Positions 1 to 8,200 of a DNA stretch of 64,000 bases are shown piece by piece. The notes under the pieces were generated by a model that saw only the letters and a list, made by a program, of their open reading frames with translations, did no database searches and was not told the DNA's origin. Made by a program: the position numbers and the translations under genes. The first letter of the stretch is position 1; each line of letters begins with the position of its first letter. The DNA is from Streptomyces sp. TS71-3 (GTDB taxonomy: Bacteria > Actinomycetota > Actinomycetes > Streptomycetales > Streptomycetaceae). The stretch spans positions 1 to 64,000 of the forward strand of contig NZ_BNEL01000001.1 of the NCBI RefSeq assembly GCF_018327685.1, given 5' to 3'.

Positions 1-156
1 GTGCTCGGCCTTGGTGCGGGGGTCTGTGCGCTGATCGGGCACCGTGTCGCCAGCTACGACTATCCGTCGCGCTTCGTCCACATGACGGCGGGCGTGGCGC
101 TGCCGCTGACCGCGGCGGCTCCGGCGGTGTACATCCTGGGGCGCGTGCTCGGCTGA
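1..156 (+). CDS. C-terminal end of a membrane protein (start outside window)
   Basis: The reading frame is open from base 1 and stops with TGA at 154-156, giving 51 residues. Two hydrophobic stretches (about residues 1-17 and 28-48) flank a short polar loop, so this is probably the last part of an integral membrane protein. The start lies outside the window and I do not recognise the family. The last 15 bases of the gene, including the stop, are repeated immediately downstream. Confidence 0.6.
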   Translation: MLGLGAGVCALIGHRVASYDYPSRFVHMTAGVALPLTAAAPAVYILGRVLG

Positions 157-171
157 CGCGTGCTCGGCTGA
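142..171 (+). repeat. 15-bp direct duplication spanning a stop codon
   Basis: CGCGTGCTCGGCTGA occurs twice back to back (142-156 and 157-171). The first copy is the end of the upstream gene including its stop; the second lies just outside it. Several other genes in the window show the same arrangement. Confidence 0.9.
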
Positions 172-269
172 CGCCTCGGTCAGCCCCTCCGTTGGTTGCC
201 CCCGGCCGATGGTGGCCTCCCGGCCGGGGGGCTTCACGCCGCGCGGGTTGTGTTCCGGCTGTCCGTGAG

Positions 270-545
270 GGGGTGTTTGCGCAGTTCCCCGCGCCCCTGA
301 CGGGGCTCGGTCGGGTCGCTTGCGGTTTCTGTCCCGGCTTTCTGCCGGTGGGGGTGTTTGCGCAGTTCCCCGCGCCCCTGATCGGGTCTGGTCGAGCCCC
401 TTTCCGTTTGTGTGCCGGCTTTCTGCCGGTGGGGGTGTTTGCGCAGTTCCTCGCGCCCCTGACGGAGCCCGGTCGGGCCCCTTGCGGTTTCTGTCCCGGC
501 TTTCCGCCGGTCAGGGCTGAGCGCGCAGTTCCCCGCGCCCCTGGT
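270..545. repeat. Four-copy, about 81-bp tandem array of a REP-like element
   Basis: The core GCGCAGTTCCCCGCGCCCCT appears at 279-298, 360-379, 441-460 (one mismatch) and 523-542, with 81-82 bp spacing and conserved flanking sequence (a CGGCTTTCTGCCGGT hairpin between copies). It fills the gap between the partial gene and the DUF2993 gene. The open frames across it come from the repeat and are not genes. Confidence 0.9.
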
Positions 546-694
546 GGGAGCCGAAGGCGTCACCTCGCGCAGCCCGTGCGTCAGCTGAGTCACATCCGCA
601 CCGCCGCTGAGCCGGGTTAGGCTCCCGTCCAGGCCCGGGACGTCCTCGGGTGTGACGCGGCGGGCGACCGTCGAGGCGGGGGGAGACTCCGGGC

Positions 695-1465
695 ATGCGC
701 GCACTGCGAATACTTCTGATCCTTGTGGTGGTCCTCGGCGGCCTCTTCACGGCCGTGGACCGGCTCGGCGTGCACTTCGCCGAGGGCAAGGTCGGCGACC
801 AGCTGCGCAGCAGCGAGAACCTCTCCGAGCAGCCGGACGTCTCGATCGGCGGCTTCCCGTTCCTGACGCAGGTCGCCGCCGGCAAGCTCGACGACGTCGA
901 CATCAAGATCGCGAACTACGCGGCGTCCACCGACGGGGTCGTCGGCGGGGGCGGCAGCACGGGCAAGAACCCGGGCACCGTGAACATCCAGGACCTGGAC
1001 GCCCGGATGCAGGGCGTCTCGTTCTCCCTGAGCGACCCCTCCTCCGCGACCGCGGACTCGGCAACCGGCTCCGCGCGGATCTCCTACGACGAGCTGCTCA
1101 AGGCCGCGCAGGTCGAGCCCGTGGAGGTGGCGCCCGGCGCGAAGGCCAAGGTCATCCGGCTCTCCGACGGCGGGGGCGGAAAGCTGAAGGTCACCGTCGA
1201 GGCGACCCTGCTCGGCCACAAGCTGCCCGACCCGATCACCGTCACGAGCACCATGCGCGTCGACGGCGACGTGGTGAAGGTGCACGCGGACACCCTGCCC
1301 TCGTTCGGCAGCCTGTCGGCCCCCGAGAGCCGCGCACGGCAGATCACCGACTTCGAGCAGGCGATCACGGGCCTGCCCGCCGGCATCAAGATCGACACGG
1401 TGGAGGCGGCGCCGGACGGCGTCCACATCACCGTCAAGGGCTCGCACGTCAGGCTCGCCGGCTAG
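695..1465 (+). CDS. DUF2993 (LmeA-like) exported/membrane-anchored protein
   Basis: The 256-residue protein opens with a hydrophobic segment (about residues 4-20) typical of a signal or anchor sequence. It is followed by the conserved DUF2993 region with a GGFPFLTQ-type motif and a VDI strand. Actinobacterial DUF2993 proteins include LmeA, a cell-envelope protein needed for lipomannan maturation in mycobacteria; the role in Streptomyces is unknown. A Gly/Ser insert (about residues 85-95) looks like a flexible loop. The ATG follows a GGGGGAGA ribosome binding site. The stop region CTCGCCGGCTAG is echoed 15 bases later as TTCGCCGGCTGG. Confidence 0.85.
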   Translation: MRALRILLILVVVLGGLFTAVDRLGVHFAEGKVGDQLRSSENLSEQPDVSIGGFPFLTQVAAGKLDDVDIKIANYAASTDGVVGGGGSTGKNPGTVNIQDLDARMQGVSFSLSDPSSATADSATGSARISYDELLKAAQVEPVEVAPGAKAKVIRLSDGGGGKLKVTVEATLLGHKLPDPITVTSTMRVDGDVVKVHADTLPSFGSLSAPESRARQITDFEQAITGLPAGIKIDTVEAAPDGVHITVKGSHVRLAG

Positions 1466-1847
1466 GGATTCGCCGGCTGGAACCCGGCCACCCCTTGGGT
1501 AGAACCGGCCACGCCGGGGTAGGACCCAGCCGCGCTGAGCACGCTGAGCCGGCCACGCTGAGCACTGCCCGGGGGTGGTTCCGATTCCGGCCGAACCGCG
1601 GTGGACGACCACAGGCGGGAGCCGGTCCCGAGGCGCCGCCGGTCCCGAGGCGCCCACCGGCCCCGAAGCGCCCGTCGGCGTCCGCAGTGCGAGACGAGTC
1701 GTCCGTACAGTAGGAGAGACGCCGGTCGTCACCCCACCCCACGACCCCCGGACAGCCGCACGGATGGGCGCCGGTCCTGGCGCGGTCGTCCGCATCCTGC
1801 CGTAGGACCAAATGGTGGACGATCGCGTCTCAGAATGTGAGCAAGCG
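1466..1847. other. Intergenic region without a convincing gene
   Basis: This stretch holds short degenerate direct repeats (CACGCTGAGC near 1540-1565, GTCCCGAGGCGCC near 1625-1655). I see no reading frame with a ribosome binding site or recognisable protein. A TACAGT motif near 1700 could be a -10 box, but nothing clear follows it. Confidence 0.5.
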
Positions 1848-1877
1848 GTGACATGTCTGCCGATGCATCCCTACGAT
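1848..1877 (+). promoter_or_regulatory. Promoter of the cysteine leader peptide, -35 GTGACA / -10 TACGAT
   Basis: GTGACA (1848-1853) and TACGAT (1872-1877) are separated by 18 bp. The predicted start of transcription is at about 1884, the A of the leader-peptide ATG, so the message would be leaderless, as is common in Streptomyces. Confidence 0.7.
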
Positions 1878-1883
1878 CGCCCT

Positions 1884-1991
1884 ATGCGGTGCTATGTGAG
1901 CGGTCCCCGTTCCCGGGGGCAGGCGGACCTGACGAAACGGCGGGCAGTCGACCTGTGCCGTGTGGCCGCCATGCTCTGTCGCAGCGCCTGA
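1884..1991 (+). CDS. Cysteine-containing leader peptide of the sulfurtransferase gene
   Basis: This 35-codon frame has Cys at positions 3, 25 and 32, and the segment TKRRAVDLCRVAAMLC matches the pattern of short actinobacterial leader peptides found ahead of sulfur-assimilation genes. In such systems, ribosome stalling at Cys codons when cysteine is scarce is thought to raise expression of the downstream gene. The ATG sits exactly where transcription should start, and the stop is 271 bases ahead of the sulfurtransferase start. The family resemblance is from memory; attenuation here is inference. Confidence 0.75.
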   Translation: MRCYVSGPRSRGQADLTKRRAVDLCRVAAMLCRSA

Positions 1992-2262
1992 GCGGGCGCC
2001 CGAGCGGGCCTCCGGTTCCGTCGCGGCCCGTTCCGAAGCCGCTGGGCGGCGCACCGCAGCGTCGCGCGTGCCCGCGGCCACCGGAGCGCCACCGCGGCCC
2101 GGCCCCGCCCCGTCCCCGCCGGGTGTCCGGCGACACCCCGCGTGACCGTCCAGAAGCACGGCCCGACGCGCCGGAGGGCACCGACCCAGGCGCCTCGGCG
2201 CAGCACCCGGTGCACCACACCAAGCAGCACCATCCCGCCGCAACTGCCCCGGAGGAGAGAGC

Positions 2263-3108
2263 ATGAGCCGCAGTGACGTCCTGGTGGACGCCGACTGGGT
2301 CGAGGAGAACCTCGACAACCCCAAGGTCGTCGTCGTCGAGGTCGACGAGGACACCTCGGCGTACGACAAGAACCACATCAAGAACGCCGTCAAGATCGAC
2401 TGGAAGACGGACCTCCAGGACCCGGTCCGACGTGACTTCGTCGACCAGGACGGCTTCGAGAAGCTGCTCTCCGAGCGCGGTATCGCGAACGACGACACCG
2501 TGGTGCTCTACGGCGGCAACAACAACTGGTTCGCGGCGTACGCCTACTGGTACTTCAAGCTGTACGGCCACGACAGCGTCAAGCTGCTGGACGGCGGCCG
2601 CAAGAAGTGGGAGCTGGACTCCCGCGACCTGGTCGACGGCTCCGAGGTGCCCGCCCGCCCCGCCACCCAGTACAAGGCCAAGGCCCAGGACACCTCCATC
2701 CGCGCCTTCCGCGACGACGTGGTCGCCGCGATCGGCGCCCAGAACCTGGTCGACGTGCGCTCGCCCGACGAGTTCGCCGGCAGGCTGCTCGCCCCGGCGC
2801 ACCTCCCGCAGGAGCAGTCCCAGCGCCCCGGCCACGTGCCGAGCGCCCGGAACATCCCGTGGTCGAAGAACGCCAACGACGACGGCACCTTCAAGTCGGA
2901 CGACGAGCTCACCGAGCTGTACGCCGAGGAGCGGGTCGACCTCGCCAAGGACACCATCGCCTACTGCCGCATCGGCGAGCGTTCCGCGCTGACGTGGTTC
3001 GTGCTGCACGAGCTGCTCGGCGTGACCAACGTCAAGAACTACGACGGCTCCTGGACCGAGTACGGCTCCCTGGTGGGTGTGCCGATCGAGCTCGGCGCCG
3101 GCGAGTGA
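2263..3108 (+). CDS. Thiosulfate/3-mercaptopyruvate sulfurtransferase (tandem rhodanese)
   Basis: This is a 281-residue, two-domain rhodanese. The N-terminal domain (about 1-140) is inactive. The C-terminal domain carries the active-site loop with Cys235 in CRIGERS, which takes up sulfane sulfur as a persulfide. Such enzymes transfer sulfur from thiosulfate or 3-mercaptopyruvate to cyanide or thiols in the cytoplasm. The length is normal for the actinobacterial CysA/SseA type. GGAGGAGAG lies at the correct distance upstream of the ATG. The cysteine leader peptide upstream suggests control by cysteine supply, and DUF1416 follows in the same direction. Confidence 0.93.
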   Translation: MSRSDVLVDADWVEENLDNPKVVVVEVDEDTSAYDKNHIKNAVKIDWKTDLQDPVRRDFVDQDGFEKLLSERGIANDDTVVLYGGNNNWFAAYAYWYFKLYGHDSVKLLDGGRKKWELDSRDLVDGSEVPARPATQYKAKAQDTSIRAFRDDVVAAIGAQNLVDVRSPDEFAGRLLAPAHLPQEQSQRPGHVPSARNIPWSKNANDDGTFKSDDELTELYAEERVDLAKDTIAYCRIGERSALTWFVLHELLGVTNVKNYDGSWTEYGSLVGVPIELGAGE

Positions 3109-3275
3109 GCGGCGCGCACCACCGGTAGGCGGTGCGCGCCACCGGTATGCGGCCGGCCGTTCCGCACAGCAGTCAGTGCGGCGCACCCGACCGGTAGGCG
3201 GTCGGAGTGGCGCAGGGCACTTCGTTCCATCCCGTTCCACCCACCCTCGATGTACTCGACGCAAAGGACTGACGA

Positions 3276-3563
3276 ATGTGTGGAGCCAAGGCCGGCGGCC
3301 CCGACGCCGCGACGGCCAAGACCGGTGAGACCACCATCCAGGGTCAGGTGACCCGCGACGGCGAGCCCGTCACCGGATACGTCCGGTTGCTGGACGCCAC
3401 CGGCGAGTTCACCGCGGAGGTGCCCACCTCGGCCACCGGCCAGTTCCGCTTCTACGCCCGCGAGGGCACGTGGACCGTGCGCGCGCTGGTCCCGGGCGCG
3501 ACCGCGGACCGCACGGTCGTCGCGCGGACGGGCGGCCTCGCGGAGGTCGCGATCGCCGTCTGA
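3276..3563 (+). CDS. DUF1416 protein
   Basis: A 95-residue cytoplasmic protein with a single Cys near the N-terminus (MCGAK) and a predicted beta-sandwich fold typical of DUF1416. The family is regularly found directly after actinobacterial sulfurtransferase genes, as here, so a part in sulfur metabolism is likely though unproven. AAAGGA precedes the ATG by six bases. It is probably cotranscribed with the sulfurtransferase across a 167-base gap holding short repeats of ACCGGTAGGCGGT. Confidence 0.88.
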   Translation: MCGAKAGGPDAATAKTGETTIQGQVTRDGEPVTGYVRLLDATGEFTAEVPTSATGQFRFYAREGTWTVRALVPGATADRTVVARTGGLAEVAIAV

Positions 3564-3617
3564 CGGGTCGCACCGCCGGGCCGGGGTTCGCACGGGTCCC
3601 GGCCCGTCACGACGGAT

Positions 3618-3669
3618 GGAGGGCCGCACCACCGGTGCCGGGCGACCGGCGCCAGGGGTGCGGCCCTCC
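3618..3669 (+). terminator. Stem-loop terminator after DUF1416
   Basis: A 13-bp perfect stem pairs GGAGGGCCGCACC (3618-3630) with GGTGCGGCCCTCC (3657-3669) around a 26-base loop that can itself fold. It lies 55 bases past the DUF1416 stop. There is no U-run, as is usual in Streptomyces. Confidence 0.7.
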
Positions 3670-3684
3670 GCCGTTCGATGCCTT

Positions 3685-3716
3685 GATGCGCCGATGCGCC
3701 GATGCGCCGATGCGCT
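3685..3716. repeat. GATGCGCC microsatellite, four units
   Basis: Four consecutive 8-bp units (the last ends in T rather than C), between the terminator and the DUF3099 gene. Confidence 0.9.
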
Positions 3717-3821
3717 GGTCCGCGGGCCGGGCGGGCAGCGCACACGGCGGCCCCGGCCGGGCCGGTCGAAAACAGCGCACGGAACAGGCATGGATTCGCC
3801 CGTGCGGCCTACTCTTGAGGT

Positions 3822-4091
3822 ATGTACGCCCGCAGGCGCCACGCATACTTCGTCATGATGGGCATCTGCATCACGCTGTTCGTCCTGGCGTGGGGGGTGG
3901 TGCGCATCTGGTCCATCCCCGCCGCCGTCGGCATGTGCGTCGTGGCGATGGTGATCCCCCCGATGGCCGCGATCGTCGCCAACCGCCGAGGCCCCGGGGA
4001 CCGCTGGTGGGACGAGGACGAACCGTCCGGGGACCCCAAGTCCGACGAGTGGTGGGACGAGCTGGACGGCAGGAGCAGGAAACGCCGCTGA
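3822..4091 (+). CDS. DUF3099 small membrane protein
   Basis: The 89-residue protein has two closely spaced transmembrane helices (about residues 9-27 and 31-52), followed by a tryptophan- and acid-rich tail (RWWDEDEP, EWWDELDG), the pattern of actinobacterial DUF3099. The function is unknown. The start ATG is preceded by TACTCTTGAGGT; a TACTCT -10 box eight bases upstream suggests a very short leader. Confidence 0.8.
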   Translation: MYARRRHAYFVMMGICITLFVLAWGVVRIWSIPAAVGMCVVAMVIPPMAAIVANRRGPGDRWWDEDEPSGDPKSDEWWDELDGRSRKRR

Positions 4092-4238
4092 GCGCTCCGC
4101 GAACGGGACGGCGCACGGCCCGCGGGCCCACGGCCCGCTCGACCGCTCCGGCTCACGTTCCCCGACGCCGTGCCAGTACCGGCTCGCGTTTGCGGAACGC
4201 CGTGCCTCACGCCCGTTCACGTTCCGGAACGCCGCGGC

Positions 4239-4601
4239 TCAGTAGACGAGGGCCTGGGTGTCCTCCGCCAGCGCCTCCTGGACGAAGACCTGCGACCCGG
4301 CGATCCGCACCCCCGGCAGCACGTCGTCCTCGGAGATGCCACGGCGCGCCGCGCACTGGGTGCACAGCGTGATGCGGCCGGCCGCCTGGATGCCCTCGAT
4401 CAGCTCGGGCAGCGGTGCGGCGTGCGGCAGCTCGAACTCCGCGGCGCGGCCCGGCAGCGCGAACCACGCCGCCTCGCCGGTGAGCCAGAGGGACACGCTC
4501 ACCCCACTGGCCGCGGCGACCGCGGCCACCGTGAACGCCTGCGAGCAGCGCTCCGCCGCGTCCGACCCCGCTGTCACCTTGATCACCAGGTTCTTCGCCA
4601 T
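4239..4601 (-). CDS. DsrE-family sulfur-relay-like protein
   Basis: A 120-residue protein with the DsrE/TusD-type alpha/beta fold (MAKNLVIKVTAG start, and a Cys pair in LCTQCAARRG at about 79-88 that could carry persulfide sulfur). Family members move sulfur or act as small regulatory subunits. The reading frame extends further upstream, but the ATG at 4601 begins the conserved fold, so I chose it. It lies among other sulfur-linked genes on the opposite strand, which hints at a linked job. Confidence 0.82.
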   Translation of the reverse strand: MAKNLVIKVTAGSDAAERCSQAFTVAAVAAASGVSVSLWLTGEAAWFALPGRAAEFELPHAAPLPELIEGIQAAGRITLCTQCAARRGISEDDVLPGVRIAGSQVFVQEALAEDTQALVY

Positions 4602-4693
4602 GGCCGCATCGTATGCGCGCGAGCACGGCGGACTAAGCTGGGGCACGGCCCCCGTGCCGTCCGTACCGCCATTTCCGACCGCGGAGGACCGTC

Positions 4694-4795
4694 GTGCTAG
4701 AGGCACTCTTCGAGGCCCTGCTGGCGCTGGTCGGCGTCGCCGTCGTGGCGTTCGCCTGGCTGGCCCTGAGCAAGCTGTACGGAGGCCAGCGCTGA
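4694..4795 (+). CDS. 33-residue single-span membrane protein
   Basis: A GTG-initiated frame preceded by GGAGGA at about six bases encodes a peptide made almost wholly of one hydrophobic helix (about residues 5-26), ending LYGGQR. It is too short for standard gene finders. Codon use is strongly GC3-biased, supporting translation. Its function is unknown. Confidence 0.6.
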   Translation: MLEALFEALLALVGVAVVAFAWLALSKLYGGQR

Positions 4796-4942
4796 GCCCG
4801 TCCGCGAGAGGGCGGGCCCGCTCACGCCGCGCGGTCGGTGCGGTGGCCGGGCGTGGCGGTGGCCGCGTCCCGCGCATGTCCCCGCGGCCGCCCCGATCCG
4901 CGGCCGCGAAGCCGTCCCACAGAGAGACCGACTGAGCACCCG

Positions 4943-5515
4943 ATGATCGAGATTCCGTCCGACCTGCACAAGGACCTCGTCCCCCTCGCCTTCCTCCTCG
5001 GCTCCTGGGCCGGGGCCGGCGTCTCGGACTTCCCGGGCGCCGAGAAGTGCAACTTCGGCCAGGAAGTCACCTTCACCCACGACGGGCGGGACTTCCTGGA
5101 GTACCACTCGCACACCTGGGTGCTCGACGCCGACGGCAAGAAGGTCAGGCCGCTGGAGTCGGAGTCCGGCTTCTGGCGCGTCGACGGCGAGCGGAAGGTC
5201 GAGGCCGTCATGGTCCGCGACGGCGGCGTGGCCGAGGTCTGGTACGGCGAGCTGGCCGACAGGAAGCCCCAGATCGACCTGGCCACCGACGCCGTCGCCC
5301 GCACCGCCGCCTCCGGCCCGTACAGCGGCGGCAAGCGCCTGTACGGCTACGTGAAGGGCGACCTGATGTGGGTCGGCGAGAAGCAGACCCCCGAGGTACC
5401 GCTGCGGCCCTACATGTCCGCCCAGCTCAAGAAGGTCGTGAGCCCCGAGGAGGTGGCCTCCTGGGCGAAGGACCTGGGGGACCTGCCGGACGACGGGATC
5501 ACGTTCTTCAAGTGA
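4943..5515 (+). CDS. FABP/nitrobindin-family heme-binding protein
   Basis: A 190-residue beta-barrel protein with the signature GSWAGAG (residues 20-26, the GxWxGxG motif). It is the DUF1794/nitrobindin family, whose characterised members bind ferric heme and isomerise peroxynitrite to nitrate. Length fits actinobacterial members. The start at 4943 begins the conserved MIEIPSDLH segment; the upstream extension is poorly coding. It lies just ahead of a Fur regulator, consistent with a link to oxidative or metal stress, which is inference. Confidence 0.87.
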   Translation: MIEIPSDLHKDLVPLAFLLGSWAGAGVSDFPGAEKCNFGQEVTFTHDGRDFLEYHSHTWVLDADGKKVRPLESESGFWRVDGERKVEAVMVRDGGVAEVWYGELADRKPQIDLATDAVARTAASGPYSGGKRLYGYVKGDLMWVGEKQTPEVPLRPYMSAQLKKVVSPEEVASWAKDLGDLPDDGITFFK

Positions 5516-5611
5516 GGGTGGCGGGGTCGCTGAGCGGGTCACCGAGGAGGGGGCCCTCGTCCGGGGCCGGGGGGTTCCGCCGCGGACCCCGTGATCCGAT
5601 CCGTGGCCGCC

Positions 5612-5617
5612 TACACT
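5612..5617 (+). promoter_or_regulatory. -10 box (TACACT) of a leaderless fur-type gene
   Basis: TACACT ends six bases before the ATG, which places transcription start at or next to the first codon. No good -35 is visible. Confidence 0.5.
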
Positions 5618-5623
5618 GACCAG

Positions 5624-6118
5624 ATGGTGAGCACCGACTGGACCAGCGATCTGCGGCAGCGCGGGTACCGGCTGACGCCGCAGCGTCAGCTGGTGCTCCA
5701 GGCCGTCGACACGCTGGAGCACGCCACACCTGACGACATCCTGTGCGAGGTGCGCAAGACCGCCTCCGGCGTCAACATCTCGACCGTCTACCGCACGCTG
5801 GAGCTGCTGGAGGAGCTGGGTCTCGTCAGCCACGCGCACCTCGGGCACGGCGCGCCCAGCTACCATCTCGCCGACCGCCACCACCACATCCACCTCGTCT
5901 GCCGTGACTGCGACGAGGTCACCGAGGCCGATGTGGAGATCGCGGGCGAGTTCACGGCGAAGCTGCGCGAGAAGTTCGGCTTCGACACCGACATGAAGCA
6001 CTTCGCGATCTTCGGCAGGTGCGCGAAGTGCACGGCCTCCGAGGCGCGGCCGGGGGCCGCGGAAGCCCGGTCGGACGCCGCGAAGGCCCGGTCCGGGGCC
6101 GTGGCGGCACGCGACTAG
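5624..6118 (+). CDS. Fur-family metalloregulator
   Basis: A 164-residue Fur protein: N-terminal winged helix (about 10-85, GYRLTPQRQLVLQAV and NISTVYRTLELLEELGLV), then the dimerisation and metal part with the His-rich HHHIHLV, and two Cys pairs (CRDC, CAKC) that normally hold structural zinc. It could be a Fur or a Zur; the sequence alone does not settle the metal. An Ala/Arg-rich tail of about 25 residues (AEARSDAAKARSG) is low complexity and unusual. The upstream ATG at 5591 would add a poorly coding stretch. Confidence 0.9.
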   Translation: MVSTDWTSDLRQRGYRLTPQRQLVLQAVDTLEHATPDDILCEVRKTASGVNISTVYRTLELLEELGLVSHAHLGHGAPSYHLADRHHHIHLVCRDCDEVTEADVEIAGEFTAKLREKFGFDTDMKHFAIFGRCAKCTASEARPGAAEARSDAAKARSGAVAARD

Positions 6119-6253
6119 ACGCGGACGGTACGCGCACGGTACGTGGACGGGTCGCCGGAAGCAGGCGCGGAAGCGGAAGCGGATGCGGAAGCGGGCGCCG
6201 AACCGGGCGCGGAAATAAAAAGCGGTGAGCACACGGTCGTAGGCTGTGTGGAT

Positions 6254-7219
6254 ATGAAGAGCCCCCTGCTGTCCCTGTCAGGCGCCGTCCCCGCCGAGGG
6301 CGTGGACGAAGGCGTCGCCGCCCACTACGGCGATCTGTTCCGCGAGCAGCGCGCACTCGCCGACGGTTCCGGTTTCGTCGACCTCTCGCACCGCGGCGTG
6401 CTCGCCGTCAGCGGCGCCGACCGGCTGAGCTGGCTGCACCTGCTGCTCACCCAGCACGTCAGCGACCTGCCGACGGGCCGGGCGACCGAGGCGCTGATCC
6501 TCTCGGCGCACGGCCACATCGAGCACGCGCTGTACCTGGTCGACGACGGCTCCACCGTATGGATGCACGTCGAGCCCGACACCCAGGCCGCACTGCTCGG
6601 CTACCTGGAGTCGATGAAGTTCTTCTACCGGGTGGAGGTGGCCGACCGGACGGAGGAGTTCGCCGTCGTGCACCTGCCCGCCGGCTCGATCGCTGAGGCG
6701 CCCGCCGGGGCGGTCGTCCGGGAGACGGCTCACGGGCGCGACGTCTTCCTGCCGCGTGCCGACCTGCCCGCGTTCGCCGAGCGCGGCGGGCCCGCCGCGG
6801 GCCTGCTCGCCTACGAGGCGCTCCGCGTGGAGGCGCACCGCCCCCGGCTCGGCTTCGAGACCGACCACCGCACCATCCCCCACGAGGTGGGCTGGATCGG
6901 CGACGCGGTCCACCTGGAGAAGGGCTGCTACCGCGGGCAGGAGACGGTCGCCCGCGTGCACAACCTGGGCAAGCCGCCGCGCCGGCTGGTCTTCCTGCAC
7001 CTCGACGGCAGTGAGGTGCACCTGCCGCCGCACGGTGCGGCGGTGCGGCTCGCCGACGAGGGGCCCGACGGGCGCAAGCTCGGCTTCGTCACCACCTCGG
7101 CGCGCCACCACGAGCTGGGGCCGATCGCGCTCGCGCTGGTCAAGCGGAACGTGCCGCTGGACGCGCGGCTGATCGCGGAAGAGACGGCGGCGGCGCAGGA
7201 GGTTGTGGTTCAGCCGTAG
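6254..7219 (+). CDS. ygfZ: YgfZ/GcvT-type folate-binding protein
   Basis: A 321-residue protein with the diagnostic KGCYRGQE motif (residues 223-230, Cys225) of YgfZ/IBA57, the tetrahydrofolate-dependent factor that helps maintain certain Fe-S enzymes. It lacks glycine-cleavage context, and the motif separates it from GcvT. The ATG at 6254 is preceded by TAGGCT eight bases upstream, suggesting a short or absent leader. It is convergent with dtd; a REP element lies between. Confidence 0.9.
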   Translation: MKSPLLSLSGAVPAEGVDEGVAAHYGDLFREQRALADGSGFVDLSHRGVLAVSGADRLSWLHLLLTQHVSDLPTGRATEALILSAHGHIEHALYLVDDGSTVWMHVEPDTQAALLGYLESMKFFYRVEVADRTEEFAVVHLPAGSIAEAPAGAVVRETAHGRDVFLPRADLPAFAERGGPAAGLLAYEALRVEAHRPRLGFETDHRTIPHEVGWIGDAVHLEKGCYRGQETVARVHNLGKPPRRLVFLHLDGSEVHLPPHGAAVRLADEGPDGRKLGFVTTSARHHELGPIALALVKRNVPLDARLIAEETAAAQEVVVQP

Positions 7220-7343
7220 TGTGCGGTTGCCCGGTGCGGTACGGGGTCGCACGCCGTGCGGTTTTCGGGCTTCGCCCGGGCCCGTTCGGGCCTCACCTTG
7301 CTTTCGGTCCGGTTCGGTTCGGCTGCGGGGTGGGGGAGGGCTG

Positions 7344-7416
7344 GGGCCCTTTGCGCAGTTCCCCGCGCCCCTTTTTTTCCGGGCTTCGCCCGGATGTCTT
7401 GCGGTGTGTGGGTTGG
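7344..7416. repeat. REP-like element between convergent genes (ygfZ/dtd)
   Basis: It contains the core GCGCAGTTCCCCGCGCCCCT (7352-7371), a run of seven T and a CCGGGCTTCGCCCGG hairpin. The whole 73-bp block recurs, inverted and nearly identical, at 42697-42766. The hairpin plus T-run may end ygfZ transcription. Nothing coding is seen in the rest of 7220-7522. Confidence 0.85.
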
Positions 7417-7522
7417 CTGCAGCGCCTCAGGGGCGTGGGAGGTGCCCCCAGGGCGCACGCAGCGCCGCCCGCGCCCTGGGCGGCAGGGCCCGGCCGTGGG
7501 CTGGCCGGACACGGCCTGGAGC

Positions 7523-8011
7523 TCAGAGCTCCAGCAGGACCGTGAACGGGCCGTCGTTCGTCAGGGAGACCCGCATGCGGGCCCCGAAGCGGCCCGTGGC
7601 GACCGTCGCGCCCAGTGCGCGTAGCTGGGCCACCACCTCGTCCACCAGGGGCTCTGCCACCGCGCCGGGGGCCGCGGCGTTCCACGTCGGGCGGCGGCCC
7701 TTCCTGGCGTCTCCGTAGAGGGTGAACTGGCTCACCACCAGCAGCGGAGCATCCACGTCCGAGCAGGACTTCTCGTCCTGCAGCATCCGGATCGTCCAGA
7801 GCTTCCTGGCCAGTTGCGCGGCCTTCTCCTCGGTGTCGTCGTGGGTCACCCCGACCAGGACGCACAGGCCCTCGCCGGTGATCTCCCCGACGGTCACCGG
7901 CGCACCACCGGCACCGTCCGCCCCGCCGGCCTCGTCTCCGGCGCCTCCGGCGTCCTCCGCGGCATCGACGATCACGCTCGCGCCGTCCACCCTCTGCACC
8001 ACCGCACGCAT
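7523..8011 (-). CDS. dtd: D-aminoacyl-tRNA deacylase
   Basis: A 162-residue Dtd: [13 protein letters not shown] start, the catalytic [15 protein letters not shown] loop and the C-terminal [11 protein letters not shown] (Gly-Pro motif). It hydrolyses D-amino acids, and Gly, mischarged on tRNA. Compared with the family (about 141-150 residues) it carries an extra Ala/Gly/Asp-rich loop of about 20 residues after SVIVD (about 17-38), encoded by GC-rich repeats. It is divergent from rsiG. Confidence 0.93.
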   Translation of the reverse strand: MRAVVQRVDGASVIVDAAEDAGGAGDEAGGADGAGGAPVTVGEITGEGLCVLVGVTHDDTEEKAAQLARKLWTIRMLQDEKSCSDVDAPLLVVSQFTLYGDARKGRRPTWNAAAPGAVAEPLVDEVVAQLRALGATVATGRFGARMRVSLTNDGPFTVLLEL

Positions 8012-8200
8012 GCGCACCATCATGCCGTGCCGCCCGGATCCGCCCGAGCGGGCCCCGTACGCCCCCCATCCGGGCCACCGGCAGGCCCCCAAGCCCCCCA
8101 TCCGGGGAGGATCACGGCTTCTCGGTCACATGGCGCGCATCCGTGGTGGCACGATGAGGTCGCGCGGGAAAGCCCGGCGAGGCGAAGTGGAGCAAGCCGC

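Noticed and set aside
192..620. Long open frames (142 and 156 residues) over the 81-bp REP array
   Set aside because: The peptide repeats follow the DNA repeat, there is no family resemblance, and several frames are equally open.
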